In this document: in pieces, positions 34,788 through 47,719 of the stretch
Position numbering within the stretch: the first letter of the stretch is position 1
Layout of the letters: every line of letters begins with the position of its first letter
From: Astropecten irregularis
Taxonomy: Eukaryota; Echinodermata; Asteroidea; Paxillosida; Astropectinidae
Length of the DNA stretch: 64,000 nucleotides
Direction: 5' to 3'
Assembly (NCBI GenBank): GCA_963971285.1
Contig: OZ020244.1
Location: 22,010,001 to 22,074,000 of the forward strand
Notes under the pieces: generated by a model
What the model was told of the DNA's origin: nothing
Seen by the model: only the letters and a program-made list of their open reading frames with translations
The model's database searches: none
Made by a program: the position numbers and the translations under genes

Positions 34788-35432
34788 AACAACGATCCCA
34801 CCCAGATCATAAATGCAATAGTTTAACATTCTCTGTTATTTCTTTTTCACCTGTAAATATAACTGAACAAGACTCCTCCTAAATAGACAGCACAAGTCGA
34901 GAAAACATACAACAGAATATCAATCTGGGTTTTTGAAGTACACGATGTATTTCATTCACCCTACAAAACAATCTCTGGTCCCGGTAAAAACTGTAAAACT
35001 GTAAAAGGGTTTTCAGGGTTAGTAGTATCAAAAGACAGGATCGGAACAAGCACATAACGATGGAAATTCTTTCTGCAGCATCTTTCTATCAAATTATTCG
35101 GGAATAGCGAGCATCTTCACAAAGTTCTGTGAGGGGCGAGAACTGATGCATGCAAAAAGAGGTTTGATTTTTGTTTTTACTTAATCTTACTACAATAGGT
35201 TTCAATGTTAATCAGGCTGTTTAAATGAGTTCTATTTGACTCACATTTCAGAAAGGGTTGATAATGACAGTGTGTGAAATGCTCAATGGATGGTTGACAG
35301 ATAAATCTCCGTGACATTTACTTTGGACATCTGTTAATAACACTGCTAGATCCGGGTACCTTCAACACTTATGAGAATAGGTGGATACTGGAAATGTATC
35401 CGAGGGCCACAATCCACAGCAGTGATTTGTCA

Positions 35433-35600
35433 GTCAAAGTCACCTGATCAAAGTCACCTGATCAATGATCAAAGTCACCCGATTAAAGTCACCTGACCAA
35501 AGTCACCCGATCAAAGTCACCCGATCAAAGTCACCTAATCAAAGTCACCTGATCAAAGTCACCTGATCAATGTCACCTGATCAAAGTCACCTGATCAATC
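35433..35600. repeat. 14-bp minisatellite
   Basis: About 11 units of AAAGTCACCTGATC, some with CCCGAT or CTAATC changes and one short unit. Confidence 0.9.
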
Positions 35601-36213
35601 AATTTCAAGTCACAAATTTGGAGGAATTCATCACTCACGATCCTAAAAAAATTCACTGAGAAAAAATATCTAAATCCAAAAAACAAAATTGTAAAAGATC
35701 ATTCATTTTCAGGGGGTTTGGTTGATGCAGAGACCAGGATAAAACTGGAAAAGTCCCCAAACTCCGAACAGATTACGGAACAGAAACAAAAAAAAGATCT
35801 GCCTGTTAATTAAGCGGGATGGAAATTCTTGCTATGTTGAATGTGTCCAGAGATACGGTCAACAAAAGTACGGCAAAACTTCCATAACTTGTATAAATCG
35901 GTTGTAATGTAAGAGTAGACTACTTAAATATAAGTATTTTGGGGGATTAGCGTGTCATTTTTGTTTGCATTTGCATTAATACAGCAAAGTTCAATTATTA
36001 GTAAAATTAGATCCTCAAGTATTAACATGGCTTCACTCCCAACTCAATACACTAGAAACTTTAGCAGGAGGTAAACCTTACGGTATTATATCTTTCTTTA
36101 AAATGGCTTTGTTTTTCTTAATATATTTTTTTCAGGGGGGTAAGGAGAGGGGGATCAGAAGGAGGGGAGATAAAGGGAAGATAGGGAGGGAGATTGGGGG
36201 GCGAGGGGGAGCT

Positions 36214-39200
36214 TTAATCCGCCTCAGCTCCTTTCAATTCCTGGCCTAGTTTATAATCACTAATCTTATTCCAGTCGATCTTGGAGCGGGTGACTGGAAG
36301 TTGACGTCGCAGAGCCTTGAAGGTGGTTTCAGACATGACCCTGTAGTCGTCCCCCATGGCCGCCTGGTACTCGTTTTCGCTCTTCTCGATGAACTTGACG
36401 ATGGCTTTGGCTGTGGCATCCTCGTCCTGGGGTTGAGGTGGGGTTAAAGGTCAAAGATAATGCAACGCACTCACATACAGCGTCTACATGAAAGGCTAAC
36501 CAACGTGTTGAGGCATTCTGTGATGCATGAGATGTTACAATACTAAAGATTTGTACATCTTGTTGCTTTCAATGTCACTACTTCCAAATACAATATCCAT
36601 GTCACAATAATCATGTCAGGTTAACTAATTAATAAAAACCATGAATATTGGTAAGAGTTAGTGCTGTGCTTTTTATTCGGATATAGAGTAACCCACACGG
36701 ATTAAACGTTTCCGTTTACTAATTTGCCAAAAGGATTAACCGAAACCAACACCAAAAAAATATGGACTCACCGTGGCTCACGATTGGCTCACGCAAAAAA
36801 AAATTACAGTCAGTTATTTTGTCCATTTCGCCAAGTAGAAACACACTGTTCATATATTTTAATCTAAAAAACATCGTAAAATTACTATAAAAATAAACCT
36901 TTCGAGCGCGATTGGTATAAATGTACAACTACAACTTACAAGCATCGTTTTTCATTTAGCAAGGCACCCTTCCGCCTGATGAAAAACATCATACACAATG
37001 AATTGAAAAATACCCCTGTGTCAGGATACCAAACCCCATCGGTTTACGCTACAGACTGTGCTTTCTGTCTACACTTTCCTTCGCTTCATAACATGGGATG
37101 AAGCGATTTCTCGACTCATATATGGTTATTAATATTAGAGTAGAAGAAAAGCCTTGCTACAAGTTTCCCCAAAGGCACAAGTTTTCAACAACTTCGTTCG
37201 TGAAGGCCTATAAAAATATAAACTCCCATGCCGTACGTGTAAACAGAGTGAAAACTTCACGCATGTGAACTCAATGGACCTGCAGATATACAGACCACAT
37301 GGCTTTCTATCTGTCACATGTATTGAGAATTTCGTTAAAATCCCATTGCATATGCAGCGTACCGCGTGTGCAGAGTGCTTTTTATGGTCAAATTCTCCTT
37401 ACGTCTAATTCTTGACACTGCCGTTAGGCCGCGTCTAAAATACTTGGCTGCGGCTTGATATTACGCACAAGTCTATGGTGGTAGCGGCTACAGCCACTTC
37501 TCATGATTTGCATGCGACTTTGATCGGAGCTGAATGACCGAAGTTTTACCGTGCGTAAAGAACTATGGGGCGATTTCATGTACATCGTACGCGTAGAAGC
37601 ACTGGCCAGTGAACCATTTGGCGTATTAATGGCGTTATTAACGTAATTCTATCACGAAACTAATAATAAATTGGAAGTCATAAGCATATTGTTTTTATAT
37701 TTTAAGGGCTTTTATTCATAATTATGTTGGTCAGACAATTTGTCCGTGCATATTTGATTTTGTTCGGACAAACAGGCACACAAATATGGCCCGTCTATTT
37801 TCTTCACAAACACGCAAGTAGATTGAGAGTTGAGACCAGAAACTAATGTACATTGTACACTGGAATTTATAGCGGCACCGCAACCATCGTTATACTATGC
37901 TGTACAGGACAATATTATGGATACGCTCATCATGCACGTGGCACCATGTGCGTTCATTCTTCATACAATGCATGCTCACAACATCACGCGTAATAAGACA
38001 TTTTCTGATAGGCAGACAGATTCCCATTGTGGTCGCGTCAATACTGTCTGTCAACAGCGCTTTTATTCAGGAACTATTCTTCAACACTGACCACACACGA
38101 CCGCCCGCTAGCACTGTTTTAAAAGGCGATTAAATCGTATAACACGGATCCGAATTTTTTTTTGCTTCCGGAAACGAATAACAAATTACCCGATTTTGCA
38201 CAGCACTAGTAAGAGTACATGCACTTATCGATTATTATCGATGTTATTAATGATCTTTGGTCGGGGAAATAAAACCATGCAAATGCGCGGTATTTTTGAA
38301 CGCATGAGGGCGCTGTTAGGTGTACAACTTTATTTACTTCCGCGGGTACAGTCCGGTTAATTGTCAATTCAGCAGAGGTCATTTACGAACAATTTTGTCT
38401 TTTGGGATACGATAGAAGTGTATATTTTTACTACGACATGTACGAGTTGTATTCTGACACAGCGGTACACAAGAACAAGGCATTGTCAAATGACCCCCGG
38501 AAGTAATTCGAAGCGCCCTCAAGCGTTAAAAAATACCGCGCATTAGGATTACCCTTCACCGAAATACATGAGCACTTCGCAATCGTTGCTTTTGAGTGCA
38601 CATGAAACACATCATGCGCTGGCTCAAGTGGGATTCAAACCCATGGCCTCCCGCTAACTAGTCATACTACTAGACCACCAAGCTAGCTGGGGTCAGCAGG
38701 GTAAGTCAAATCCAATATCGAACCGGGTACCACAGGTGGGTTCGAGTCCCACCTGAGCAAGCCCTTGATTGTTTTCATGTGCACTCAAAAGCACCGAGTA
38801 TGCAGCACTCATCTACGTCGGTGAAGGATAAGGCAGCAAGCCTAGTTTGCATGCTTATAATCGAGTAATCAAACGAAACCGTGACTGACCGATATTGATA
38901 TCTGTTCCTTGACTTCCTTGTGGCTGACCAACTGAACATTGCCATCTTCATAGTAGTGGACTTGGGTCTTCATAATCCCCCGCACCTCCACTTTACTTCC
39001 TGGTCCAGAGAAAGTTGTTGAAAACTGCGACCTCCAACGCCCATTCCTGACGGGAGAGATGAATAGATCAAAGTTATTGAATCTCGTTTAAAGGTACAGC
39101 ACAGGATCGGTAACTTACCCAAACAGAAATGTTCACAGATTTAAGTATAACTTCAGGATATGAAGATGGTGCTGGTAGAAACATACCGTTAAAATATTTC

Positions 39201-42200
39201 CGCTTGAAATGCTGTATTTATCCAGAAATTAAAAACATATAGAAGGCGCTGTTTATGCAGAATCTCTTTATGGCACAGGCAGAAATGTAATGTAATGTCT
39301 CGAATTCTGTTTCTGAACAGATGCAGTTGACTCTTAGTGCAACCACATAAAGTTGGATAATGTGTAAGAAGTTAACTACATGTTTCAAATAGGTTTGGAA
39401 TTACTTGACATTCATCCATTATCAAATATTTTGCATGTGTGTGACATCAGTATCAGAGATTTGTACTAATTTTGCAAATAATAATCTAAGTCTTTTTGTT
39501 AGCTGAATGTTAGCTGAAATCAATACATATTGTCAGAGTTTTTACGATCCGGCAAATTAAGGGTCAATAAATTCACCATTTGAAAACTTCCACATTGTTA
39601 CGTGCAAATTTGGTGAACATCCATGTTAAAAAAAGGGCCTTTATTTTGCCAGATCGTGAAAACGGTGACGATATGTGTGACTCAAATCCATGCACTCACC
39701 AGAAGTTGTTGGGGCTAAATTTGTGGTCCTCGATGCAGACAATGAGCGTGATTGAATCGCCGCTACTTCTCCCATATACCTGTAAGCACAAACATGATTG
39801 ATCAGATTGAAATTAATGATTTGATCGTAGTCCGTCAACGCTATAACTTTTCAGTTGTATGCACGCAATAAGCACGTGTTCCGAGTATAATCATGCTTTT
39901 TGTTAGCCATGTGGCCCATTGACTAGTCCACACTGGTCCACTTGCCAACCAACATACCAGCCATCCTACTTGATGACCAGGTTGCCAACTGGCCAACTCG
40001 GCAGTTGGCAACCTGACTGAAGGAGGACTATGAGATGGAGTATGGAGAGAGGACCAACTGCAAGCAACATGCCAGGTAGCCAACGTAACTTGATGACCAG
40101 CTTGCCTACAGACCAGCCCAGTAGACTGCCAAACAAAAGGACTAAGAGATAGAGAACTGACTAGCTACATGTAACATTCCACATAGCCAACTTGATGACC
40201 ACCTTGCCTACTGCCCAACTCCAGACCCAGCCTAACAAAAGGACTAAGAGATAGAGAACTGACCAGCTACATGTAACATTCCACGTAGCCAACTTGATGA
40301 CCAGCTTGCCTACTACCCAACTCCAGACCCAGCCTAACAAAAGGACTAAGAGATAGAGAACTGACCAGCTACATGTAACATGCCAGCTAGCCAACTTGAT
40401 GACCACCTTGCCTACTGCCCAACTCCAGACCCAGCCTAAAAAAATGACTAAAAGTTAGAGAACTGAAGGCTACCTGTAACATGCCAGGCAGTCTACTTGA
40501 TGACCAGCCTGCCTAAGAAAGAGGCTAAGAGCTGACCCACTAACATGCCAACAACCCAACTACCATTACTCCCAATCGATCACATCAACACACTCAACTA
40601 TCATAGTACCACCTGTCAGTATTCTACTAACCGTCTGGACTCCATTTGGGAAGTGTTCCTTGATGTGAGTGGCTACAGCCTTATCCAGAGCAACTCTGTA
40701 AGGCTCTGCAGCTTCATCTATGGCATGTGTGTCAGTGTCTGAAGACTCCTTCCTCAAATGGTCATACTTGAAAGACTTCTTTAGGTTTGGTGCAAGGTAC
40801 CGGCTCCCTCCAAGATTCCCAAATTCGGTGATAAGAACCTTTCAGGAGAAACAAACAGAAAAGAAGACAAATTAAAACTTCGAACTTGCCAACTGTAAGC
40901 GCATTGAGGTACGATGGACGCTAACATGCAACCTGACCCACTGGTATGTTCACAGATAAGTTTGCAGCTGTTGCAAGTGGCTCTGCATTTCAATCTGTAC
41001 ATTATGGGTGATGCATAATGTTGGACATTGGCAGATACTTGAAGGTTCCTATAAAATGGCCTCAGGGCATATGGTTTCTGGATGTGCCATTGGGATACTG
41101 AAGAGTGTTAAACTTTGGCAAATTTTGGACAGTTTCTAACCGACATGCTCAGTTGAAGAGTGGGGGGGGGGTTGAGGTTGTGATTGAGGTCAGTTTAACT
41201 GACAATGTAAATGGGCATCATAGCCATGAATTTTACACCAGTAAATCTGTACTCAACACATCATTCTAATTCTTGGCCCTTGTCCAAAAGGTCCTGGTCA
41301 CACCTTGACATGGCACACCTGCCAGCAATGCCATGCAAGTAAATCCATTAAGCTGTACGCAAATAGTTCGAACATTCAGCCAGAACTGTCAATGGTTGAC
41401 TTAGTTGACGGAACTTGACACCAGAGCGCTAAGATTCCTTCAGTAAACAAACATGCATAGGCTTTTCCTCCTATGCTTCTGAAAAATGAGATTTCAACAT
41501 TCTCCCTTATGTCCACCTGCACTCATTGGGTCTATAGTAGTGCTGTGCATCAAAAACGGATTCACGGGCTCCCGTTTAAAATCTTGCCATCCGGTTTCAA
41601 AATTTCAAAAACGAATACGAAACCAACATTTTAAAAAGTAGACTGACGTTTGCCCGATAAATAAACAACCCCAAAAGTGTATACTGTATAATACATACTT
41701 GAATTTCAGTCGTTTTGGGTCCATTTTGCCAAGCAGAAACAAACTTTTCGCAAACTTGATTAAACAAATATTGCGAACAGACTTCCGAACGCGACGATCG
41801 CTCGAAAGAAGATGTAAACATATCGCGTACGATGCATTCGCATCATGAACACCGCATGCCCACCACGTGGCCGCATGGCCCGACCCATGCAGCAGCAGCA
41901 TTGCATCCAGAAAATTCCACGATGTGTAATGTGCGCCGCACCATTCAAAGCATACGTTGTACACCAGTACACAGTCGCCAATTCGCAATCAGGCCGGAAG
42001 TGGAAGCCTACATGTCGTACGTACAACGTGTGTATTTGGTGCATGCATTAAAGTTGCGCTCGTTACCGTGGATTTCGGCCGGCTTCAATGCAGATTTTTC
42101 GGTAAGAAATGTGACATGTCACGCTGAGCAAGTTATGAAAGATTCTGACTGAATATTCTGTAAGGTTGCCGGCACCAAATCATCGCAAGATTCCCAAACA

Positions 42201-45200
42201 CGCACGTAGATCGAGACCAGAAACTGAATGTATACGTCGGTGCAACGATCGTTGTAGCATGTTTTACACACTCCTACATACAGCGCTATGCATCATTTGA
42301 TTGTGCACATTATCAACACGTGCGTAATATAGCACTATCATTCATTTTTATGAATCGGAGCTCGGGCAACCGCTAATTTTTTCAAAGCGTTTTCCGGTTT
42401 TCAAAAGCTCCGAAAATGCACAGCACTAGTCTATAGGAACATTACACTGACATGAATGATCGGGCAATCAATAGTAAATTTGCGTAGGCATTGTGCTGGC
42501 ATCACTGGTCCCCGACGAACAGGAAAAATATCTTAGTAAACTGTCACTGATATTTATGCATGTTTGCACTGAGTACTTCTTACTGAACCAAAGTGCTAAA
42601 TGCATATTCCAAACGTGTACATTAGCTGCATTTCCTAATGAGGTCAGTCCTTGATAACTCACAAGATTTTGCATACATACACAGTCAATTAACCTGTCAC
42701 TGATTCCTAAGTATCAGGAAAGAACACCAACTACCATTAAAAAACAACAAATAACCACAAGGGAAACTGACTGGATTAATTTTAAATCAATGAAAGTGAA
42801 CAAACAAAAATTGACTGGAGCAGGATTTGAACCAGGGACCCGGAATACCATACAGGCGCTCTATCAACAACCATGACAATTGAGCTATCCAGCCCTACGT
42901 TGGTGGGGTCTCTAATAGTCAATTATCTGTGTTCGCTTGGCAATCAGAAGCCATGAAACCACTCACATACTGCTATATCCCTAGGATCATTTAAGATACA
43001 CACATTAGCAACCTGAGAAATAGTACACTTGTGTGAAGTGTTTCCGGCTTCTTTCCTGCCACCAAAATCAATATTTATTCCCCAGAGCATCTGGACTCAT
43101 TTGACTTCACAGACTCCGTACTTACCATTTCATTTTCAACCTTGCACGGGGTAAGCTGCTCATTGTTGTACTGAGCAATTGCACTGCAATCAAGAACGAT
43201 GTCAATTTACAATAGATTAATCAAGTAGGCCTAAACATGCTAAATGAAATCATTTTTCATTTTTACAGTCAATACCATGGTTTTCGAAAAAATTGAAAAT
43301 GCAGAGTGGTGTAAAATTCCCTTCAATTCAAACAAACAGTTATTCTGTATTCTCCACAAATACAATAATTGTATTAACACGTCATGCAAAAAAATAAATA
43401 AAACAAAATAATTAAAACAAAAGAAAATAAGCTAAGATTCGTACAGTACGACCAGAATGGTTATAAATGATATTAAGTGTAAAGAGTGATGGGTTTACAT
43501 TAGTTACCAAGTTGCAAGTTTGAGATGTAGAACTTCCAGATAAAATAAGGCTGCCATTACTATAAAGATAATAAACAGACCACTGGTTTTGGATTTGGAC
43601 AAACACTGATTTTGTTTTTCAGAGGATCAATTTTGATTATTATTCCAGCTCCATATATGTACAAGTACTTACTCGACAGCCTGCTCCTTTAACAGTGTAT
43701 CGTTCTGGACCAAAGCACGCACAGCTACAACAGTTGAAAGAAAAATAGAAAAACAAAATCAATTTCAGATGTGTAAGGCTACAGATATGTAAAAGGAGAG
43801 CAATGAACTTACACTGTACAAGGTCACATGGGAAAGGAACATGCTGCAATGCAGAAAACCTGACCATTATTTGTTTTCTTTCTCAACCGATTAAACATAT
43901 ACTTTGGTCAACAATGCAGACATTTTACCTATCAAATTATAATCTAGATTTTGTGCCAAGTTATACATGTAGCTCCAAGATGCGAGTCTGATAAAATCTG
44001 ACCAGCTTCTAGTTGACCAAAAAACTGCTACAGTCAGTGGTCAGTGTCAATGACAGTAAATACTGCAATTTAGCAAAATCACTCCCAAATGCTAAAGGGC
44101 CATCTCATGGCAAATTTGTGTGCTTAATCCTGTGCACTTAAAATTTCACAGTTCTCCTACATGTAATGATTGTAAACCATGTATAGTAAATACAAGAGCT
44201 CATCCAGACCCTTGTTGCAAGCAAATGAGACATGTAACTATGTAAATCCATAATGAATGTTCAAGAGCATAGTGCATTCTCCTTAGTCATGTAAGCACTA
44301 GACTGAAATATACATGCATTGCACTTACAATTTTGCAAATGCTGCAACAAAACCTAGTTGGACATTTTGATGGGATGGGGTTTATTTTACAAAATAAGAA
44401 TTCTAACTTACAGTTAAACACTTCATTGAATTCTCCTGGTGGAACATGTCGAATGAACGATGATGCTATGCGCACCTAAAATGTAAAAACAAAAAACAGA
44501 ATTGTCAGAATTCTTAGAAGTGTGTACATTATACACTTTGAGCATGGTCTGCTCCAAGATAGGGGCCGTCCATAAAGTACGTACGCACGAAGGGGGGGAG
44601 GGGGGGGGTTGTTACCGATGCGTACGCCATGCGTACAGGGGGGGAGGGGGGGTTCAGGCCAATGCGTACCGTACGCAAACGAAAATTTTGCATAGCATTA
44701 TCGCGCGAAAAGAGAGGTAAAAACGTGAAAAAAGCACCGGGATTGTTTTGTTTTTTCCTTTTTGTTCTTATTCAACATGATAAAAAATAGTAAAATTCAT
44801 CTGTTAATGTATAAAAACCTGTTTAACTTTAGTCATTCATTTCAGAATTTGAAAGTGACGTCCCAATAACAGTACCGGCCCGGATTACGGTGACATTTTA
44901 ATGATGCTAAAGCAAGGGACCACGAGAAGTGAAAAACCTAATGTGGAATGCGTATGCGTACAGGGGGGGAGGGGGGGTTGGTACCACTGCGTACGCCATG
45001 CGTACAGAGGGGGAGGGGGGGTCAAAAAAGTCGGCATTTCGTGCGTACGTACTTTATGGACGGCCCCATAACTTGTGCAGACATAATAAACAAAACAGTT
45101 GCTGAGCTCAAATAATTAAATGTAAAAGTGATTTATTCCCAGATCCTTTATGTTTTATGGGGGGAAAATGAACAATTTCAGTGATTCCACTTTGCTGTCA

Positions 45201-47023
45201 TGAAAAATTACAGACAAGACCCAGATGATAGCATAGCGGATGACAAAACAGTTAAAAATATGGTTTTTGTGAATAAAAAAAAACAAATCAAAACTTCTTT
45301 CTTTTTGTTCTTTTTGTTTTTAACACAAGTTATGCCCAAGATTGATGGAAAATGTTAACTTTGCCAACTCGTACCTTAACTTACTAACTTCCATTAAGAC
45401 AACTTGTACTGTTGTACCAAGACAAAGCGTACTGTTGATTTCATGATTAAAAATTAATTAATTACCCTATTACATGTACAGGAATTAGTTGAACTACTTA
45501 GTTTTCAATGGATGATCCATACAAATATAACTCAAAAGATTTGCTTGGTATTTGTTTTATTTCATCTAGGGATAGGGATTGAGTCTAGGGGGTTATGGTA
45601 AGGGCACAGAAAAATGTGTTTTACCATGAAAAGGGGTACAGTTTATTTCTAGTAAGATAAGGGGGTAGGGCTAGGGAAAGTGTTTTTATTCCTCCATGGT
45701 ACTAAGGGTTAAGGTAAGGTGTTTTACCACCCAACTTCTTAAATCCACACAAGAAAGAAAAAAGCATGGATTTGGGCCAATCTCACAAGCACAATTTGTC
45801 TTAACTCAAGTTGGAGAAGGTTGGTGAATGTACGAGTTGACGATTAAGATTAACCCTGTTAACTGGTTAAGGTCATCTATACGCTATTTGTTATTTATGT
45901 AGTTGAGAGGTGGATGCTGTGTGTGGAATTCACATCAAAACGTAAGTCAAAACTTCAAGACAAAAAAACTCTTATGTTTGTTCATAAAAGATACTGAAAG
46001 AAAAACTGTATTTTACCATTCCAAAATTACTTCCTAAGACACACTGACACTGTAACAACAAACGTTATAAAAATGTTTTGAAATTTCTGGAATTTTGAAT
46101 CAGCATGATCAGCGACGTCCGACGTCCGCAGTACACGGTACAGCGAGCACGAGGGATGCGACACACATGATATAACGGGCACCGCAGCATCCAGTTCTTG
46201 ACGAAGGCTAACGTTAGTACTACAGTTCCAGCAGCCAAAATGTCGCTACCAGCACAGGGCTCGAAATATCCACTAGACCGTGGACCGAGTCTAGTGATTT
46301 CAGTGTTGGTCTAGTAAAGTTTGAACTGCACTAGTCCGGCTGTCTAGTGATTTTGTTTTCCTTGTACAAATAAAATGGTTCCTAAATTGATGATTTTTGA
46401 CACAATATTGCGTACAATTATGGTTTTCCTACATACATGAATGCCACGGATCTAGTGAAAAAAGTTCAGGTCTAGTAAAATGCTTCAGTTTACTAGACCT
46501 GCTGTCCAGTGCCTTTTTTCACGAAAATCGAGCCCTGCAGCAACATGACATCACGTGACATCGAAATCGATCACCCTTTTCCTTATCTGTATTTAGGCTA
46601 GGCCTACCACGATGAATGCTTTCCTAAATTGAATCATGTTTTCACCGAGAACATCAGTCACAATCTGACCCACATTTAGCAGCAATTAAATACGTGTATG
46701 ATGTTATCAAGAACAGGGTACTGTAATTCTGAACCAATGCAATGCCAAAAAGAGGAACTGTCCGGAAACTGGGCAATGCACCGTGAACTGTCACGGCCGC
46801 CGCAGTGTTGGACCATGGAGGTAGGCCTCCATGGTTGGACCGTGAAGGAAAGCAGGAAGTAATTCATGTCCCGTAAATTACTCGACATTGGAAACAAGAG
46901 AAATCATTTTTTAACACACAAAACTACGCAAAGAACCTTCCTTACTCAAAAAGATGTTATATGAGCGAAGAATATGAACTTTCATACCTTTTCCTGGTCG
47001 GAAATTAGTTCGGTGTCTGCCAT
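36214..47023 (-). CDS. CAPZA: F-actin capping protein subunit alpha
   Basis: Eight exons: 47023-46988, 44475-44412, 43724-43673, 43183-43126, 40838-40632, 39779-39700, 39046-38890 and 36426-36214. All have GT/AG borders and the phases agree, giving 867 bases and 288 aa (vertebrate CAPZA is about 286). The alpha subunit pairs with CAPZB to cap actin filament barbed ends. Diagnostic stretches are the start [12 protein letters not shown], the [12 protein letters not shown] motif, [22 protein letters not shown] plus [22 protein letters not shown], and [19 protein letters not shown] near the C terminus. The last exon includes the C-terminal arm that contacts actin. Introns carry two hAT-like elements, a G-rich inverted-repeat element, a SINE and a 102-bp tandem array. 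The gene is divergent from PEX26. Confidence 0.95.
36659..38208. mobile_element. Non-autonomous hAT-like element, CAPZA intron 7
   Basis: It has perfect 11-bp ends, TAGTGCTGTGC and GCACAGCACTA, flanked by the exact 8-bp duplication GTAAGAGT (36651-36658 and 38209-38216). An 8-bp duplication is the hAT hallmark. No transposase frame. Confidence 0.85.
38553..38835. mobile_element. Family T2 element with palindromic tRNA-like core, CAPZA intron 7
   Basis: The ends CCTTCACCGA and TCGGTGAAGG are inverted. Inside are a minus-strand tRNA-like unit (B-box-like GGGTTTGAATCCC on the minus strand) and, about 90 bases on, a plus-strand T-arm GTGGGTTCGAGTCCCAC. The outer parts share GAGTGCACATGA with its inverted partner CATGTGCACTC. 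Confidence 0.6.
39090..39231 (+). mobile_element. AAAGGTA element, subfamily Y, truncated, CAPZA intron 6
   Basis: It has the left end AAAGGTACAGCACAGGATCG and the core down to TTTATCCAGAAATT, then stops. It lies close to the acceptor of exon 7. Confidence 0.65.
39930..40545. repeat. 102-bp tandem repeat in CAPZA intron 5
   Basis: CTTGATGACCA recurs at about 40089, 40191, 40293 and 40395, a period of 102. Each unit includes GGACTAAGAGATAGAGAACT. Decayed units extend to both sides. The array lies about 90 bases from the donor of exon 5. Confidence 0.85.
41538..42428. mobile_element. Non-autonomous hAT-like element, CAPZA intron 4
   Basis: It has the same ends (TAGTGCTGTGC and GCACAGCACTA) and the exact 8-bp duplication GTCTATAG (41530-41537 and 42429-42436). 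It is related internally to the 36.7 kb copy but shorter (891 bases). Confidence 0.85.
42749..43022 (-). mobile_element. SINE T1 copy in CAPZA intron 4
   Basis: This is a reverse-oriented copy with the normal 3' tail (AAATAACCACAAGGGAAACT on the plus strand), tRNA-like core at about 42817-42893 and the family's 5' body. Confidence 0.7.
44572..45067. mobile_element. GGGGCCGTCCATAAAGTACG inverted-repeat element, CAPZA intron 1
   Basis: It has 26-bp ends beginning GGGGCCGTCCATAAAGTACG with a perfect mirror at 45042-45067. Four copies of an ATGCGTAC unit with G7AG7-type tracts lie inside, two at each side. Confidence 0.8.
46255..46537. mobile_element. hAT-like CAGGGCTCG element, CAPZA intron 1
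   Basis: The ends CAGGGCTCGAAAT and ATCGAGCCCTG are those of a common hAT type. The CTAGTGA and TCTAGTAA motifs repeat inside. CAGCA stands on both sides, but a full 8-bp duplication is not visible. Confidence 0.7.
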
Positions 47024-47719
47024 TTCAAGTTTTTTGACGCCTACTCGAACCCCGGTACAAAATGGTCAAAATTTACACGATAGCGATGGGAATCGCGTTA
47101 AGACACACGCCTAGCCCAAGTTCCGTTCGGATAGCTTTAGACGTGATTCGCGTTGAAGCATTTAAAATGCAATAATTTAGCAAAAATGGGCGTTGGTGGC
47201 GCCATCACTAAATAAATTGTAAAAGTTAACAATGCTTTTCTATTACAAAAATGGAAATTGACATAATTGACAATGTTTTTTTCCCAGTGATAAATATAAA
47301 GATTAACCTAAGCATTCGCTCAATTCCATGTCACAAGCGTACGTGCGTTTTAACTACTGATTATGGTTGGATTATTATGCCTGCATTTTGAAAGGCTGAT
47401 GTTGTCACTTATCTCTGGAGGACAAAAAATGCTGTTATATTCTTCAAGCCCAGCCCTTGCATAGTAAAACGATCCGAACAATATCCCAGCGGATTTTGGG
47501 AACAGCCCCCTCTATGTTCCGCCCCACAAAACAACAAAGGAAGTAAAACTGAAGAAAATAAAGGCATGATCGGGGTCGACATCAACAAACACAAAAGCTA
47601 TAGCAGCTGATCATGATGTTTACGACTAATTCGAAGAGCTACATCCACAAGGAAAGATGACTTTCTTGATGAATTCCGAAAGCCTGAATTAATTAATTAG
47701 CCAGGCAGAGTGAGATGAG
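47024..47719. promoter_or_regulatory. Shared upstream region of divergent CAPZA and PEX26
   Basis: 696 bases separate the two start codons, which point away from each other. Both genes must start transcription here unless one has a far 5' exon. I see no TATA box close to either ATG and no repeat copy I could name, unlike the flanking DNA. An AT-rich stretch lies near 47160-47300. Bidirectional promoter activity is inference from layout. Confidence 0.5.

Larger units (their letters stand above)
28275..36213. other. Region between the lectin-type gene and CAPZA
   Basis: It holds only repeats that I can name: a GAGGGAGCGAAGCGACCGAG-bearing repeat-like piece at 28500-28640, the mariner-like element, the GAGACGTC element, T2-like copies, the 21-bp and 14-bp arrays, the 280-bp palindrome and one Y element. 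No coding exon was recognised. Confidence 0.6.

Noticed and set aside
35433-35600. CRISPR-like array of short repeats
   Set aside because: The units are contiguous 14-mers without unique spacers, in a eukaryotic genome. It is a minisatellite.
46788-46850. ACCATGGAGGTAGGCCTCCATGG palindrome region as a regulatory element
   Set aside because: A short perfect palindrome in CAPZA intron 1 with no partner sites. A similar ACCATGGAGCT hairpin occurs at 30.6 kb, so it is more likely repeat debris.
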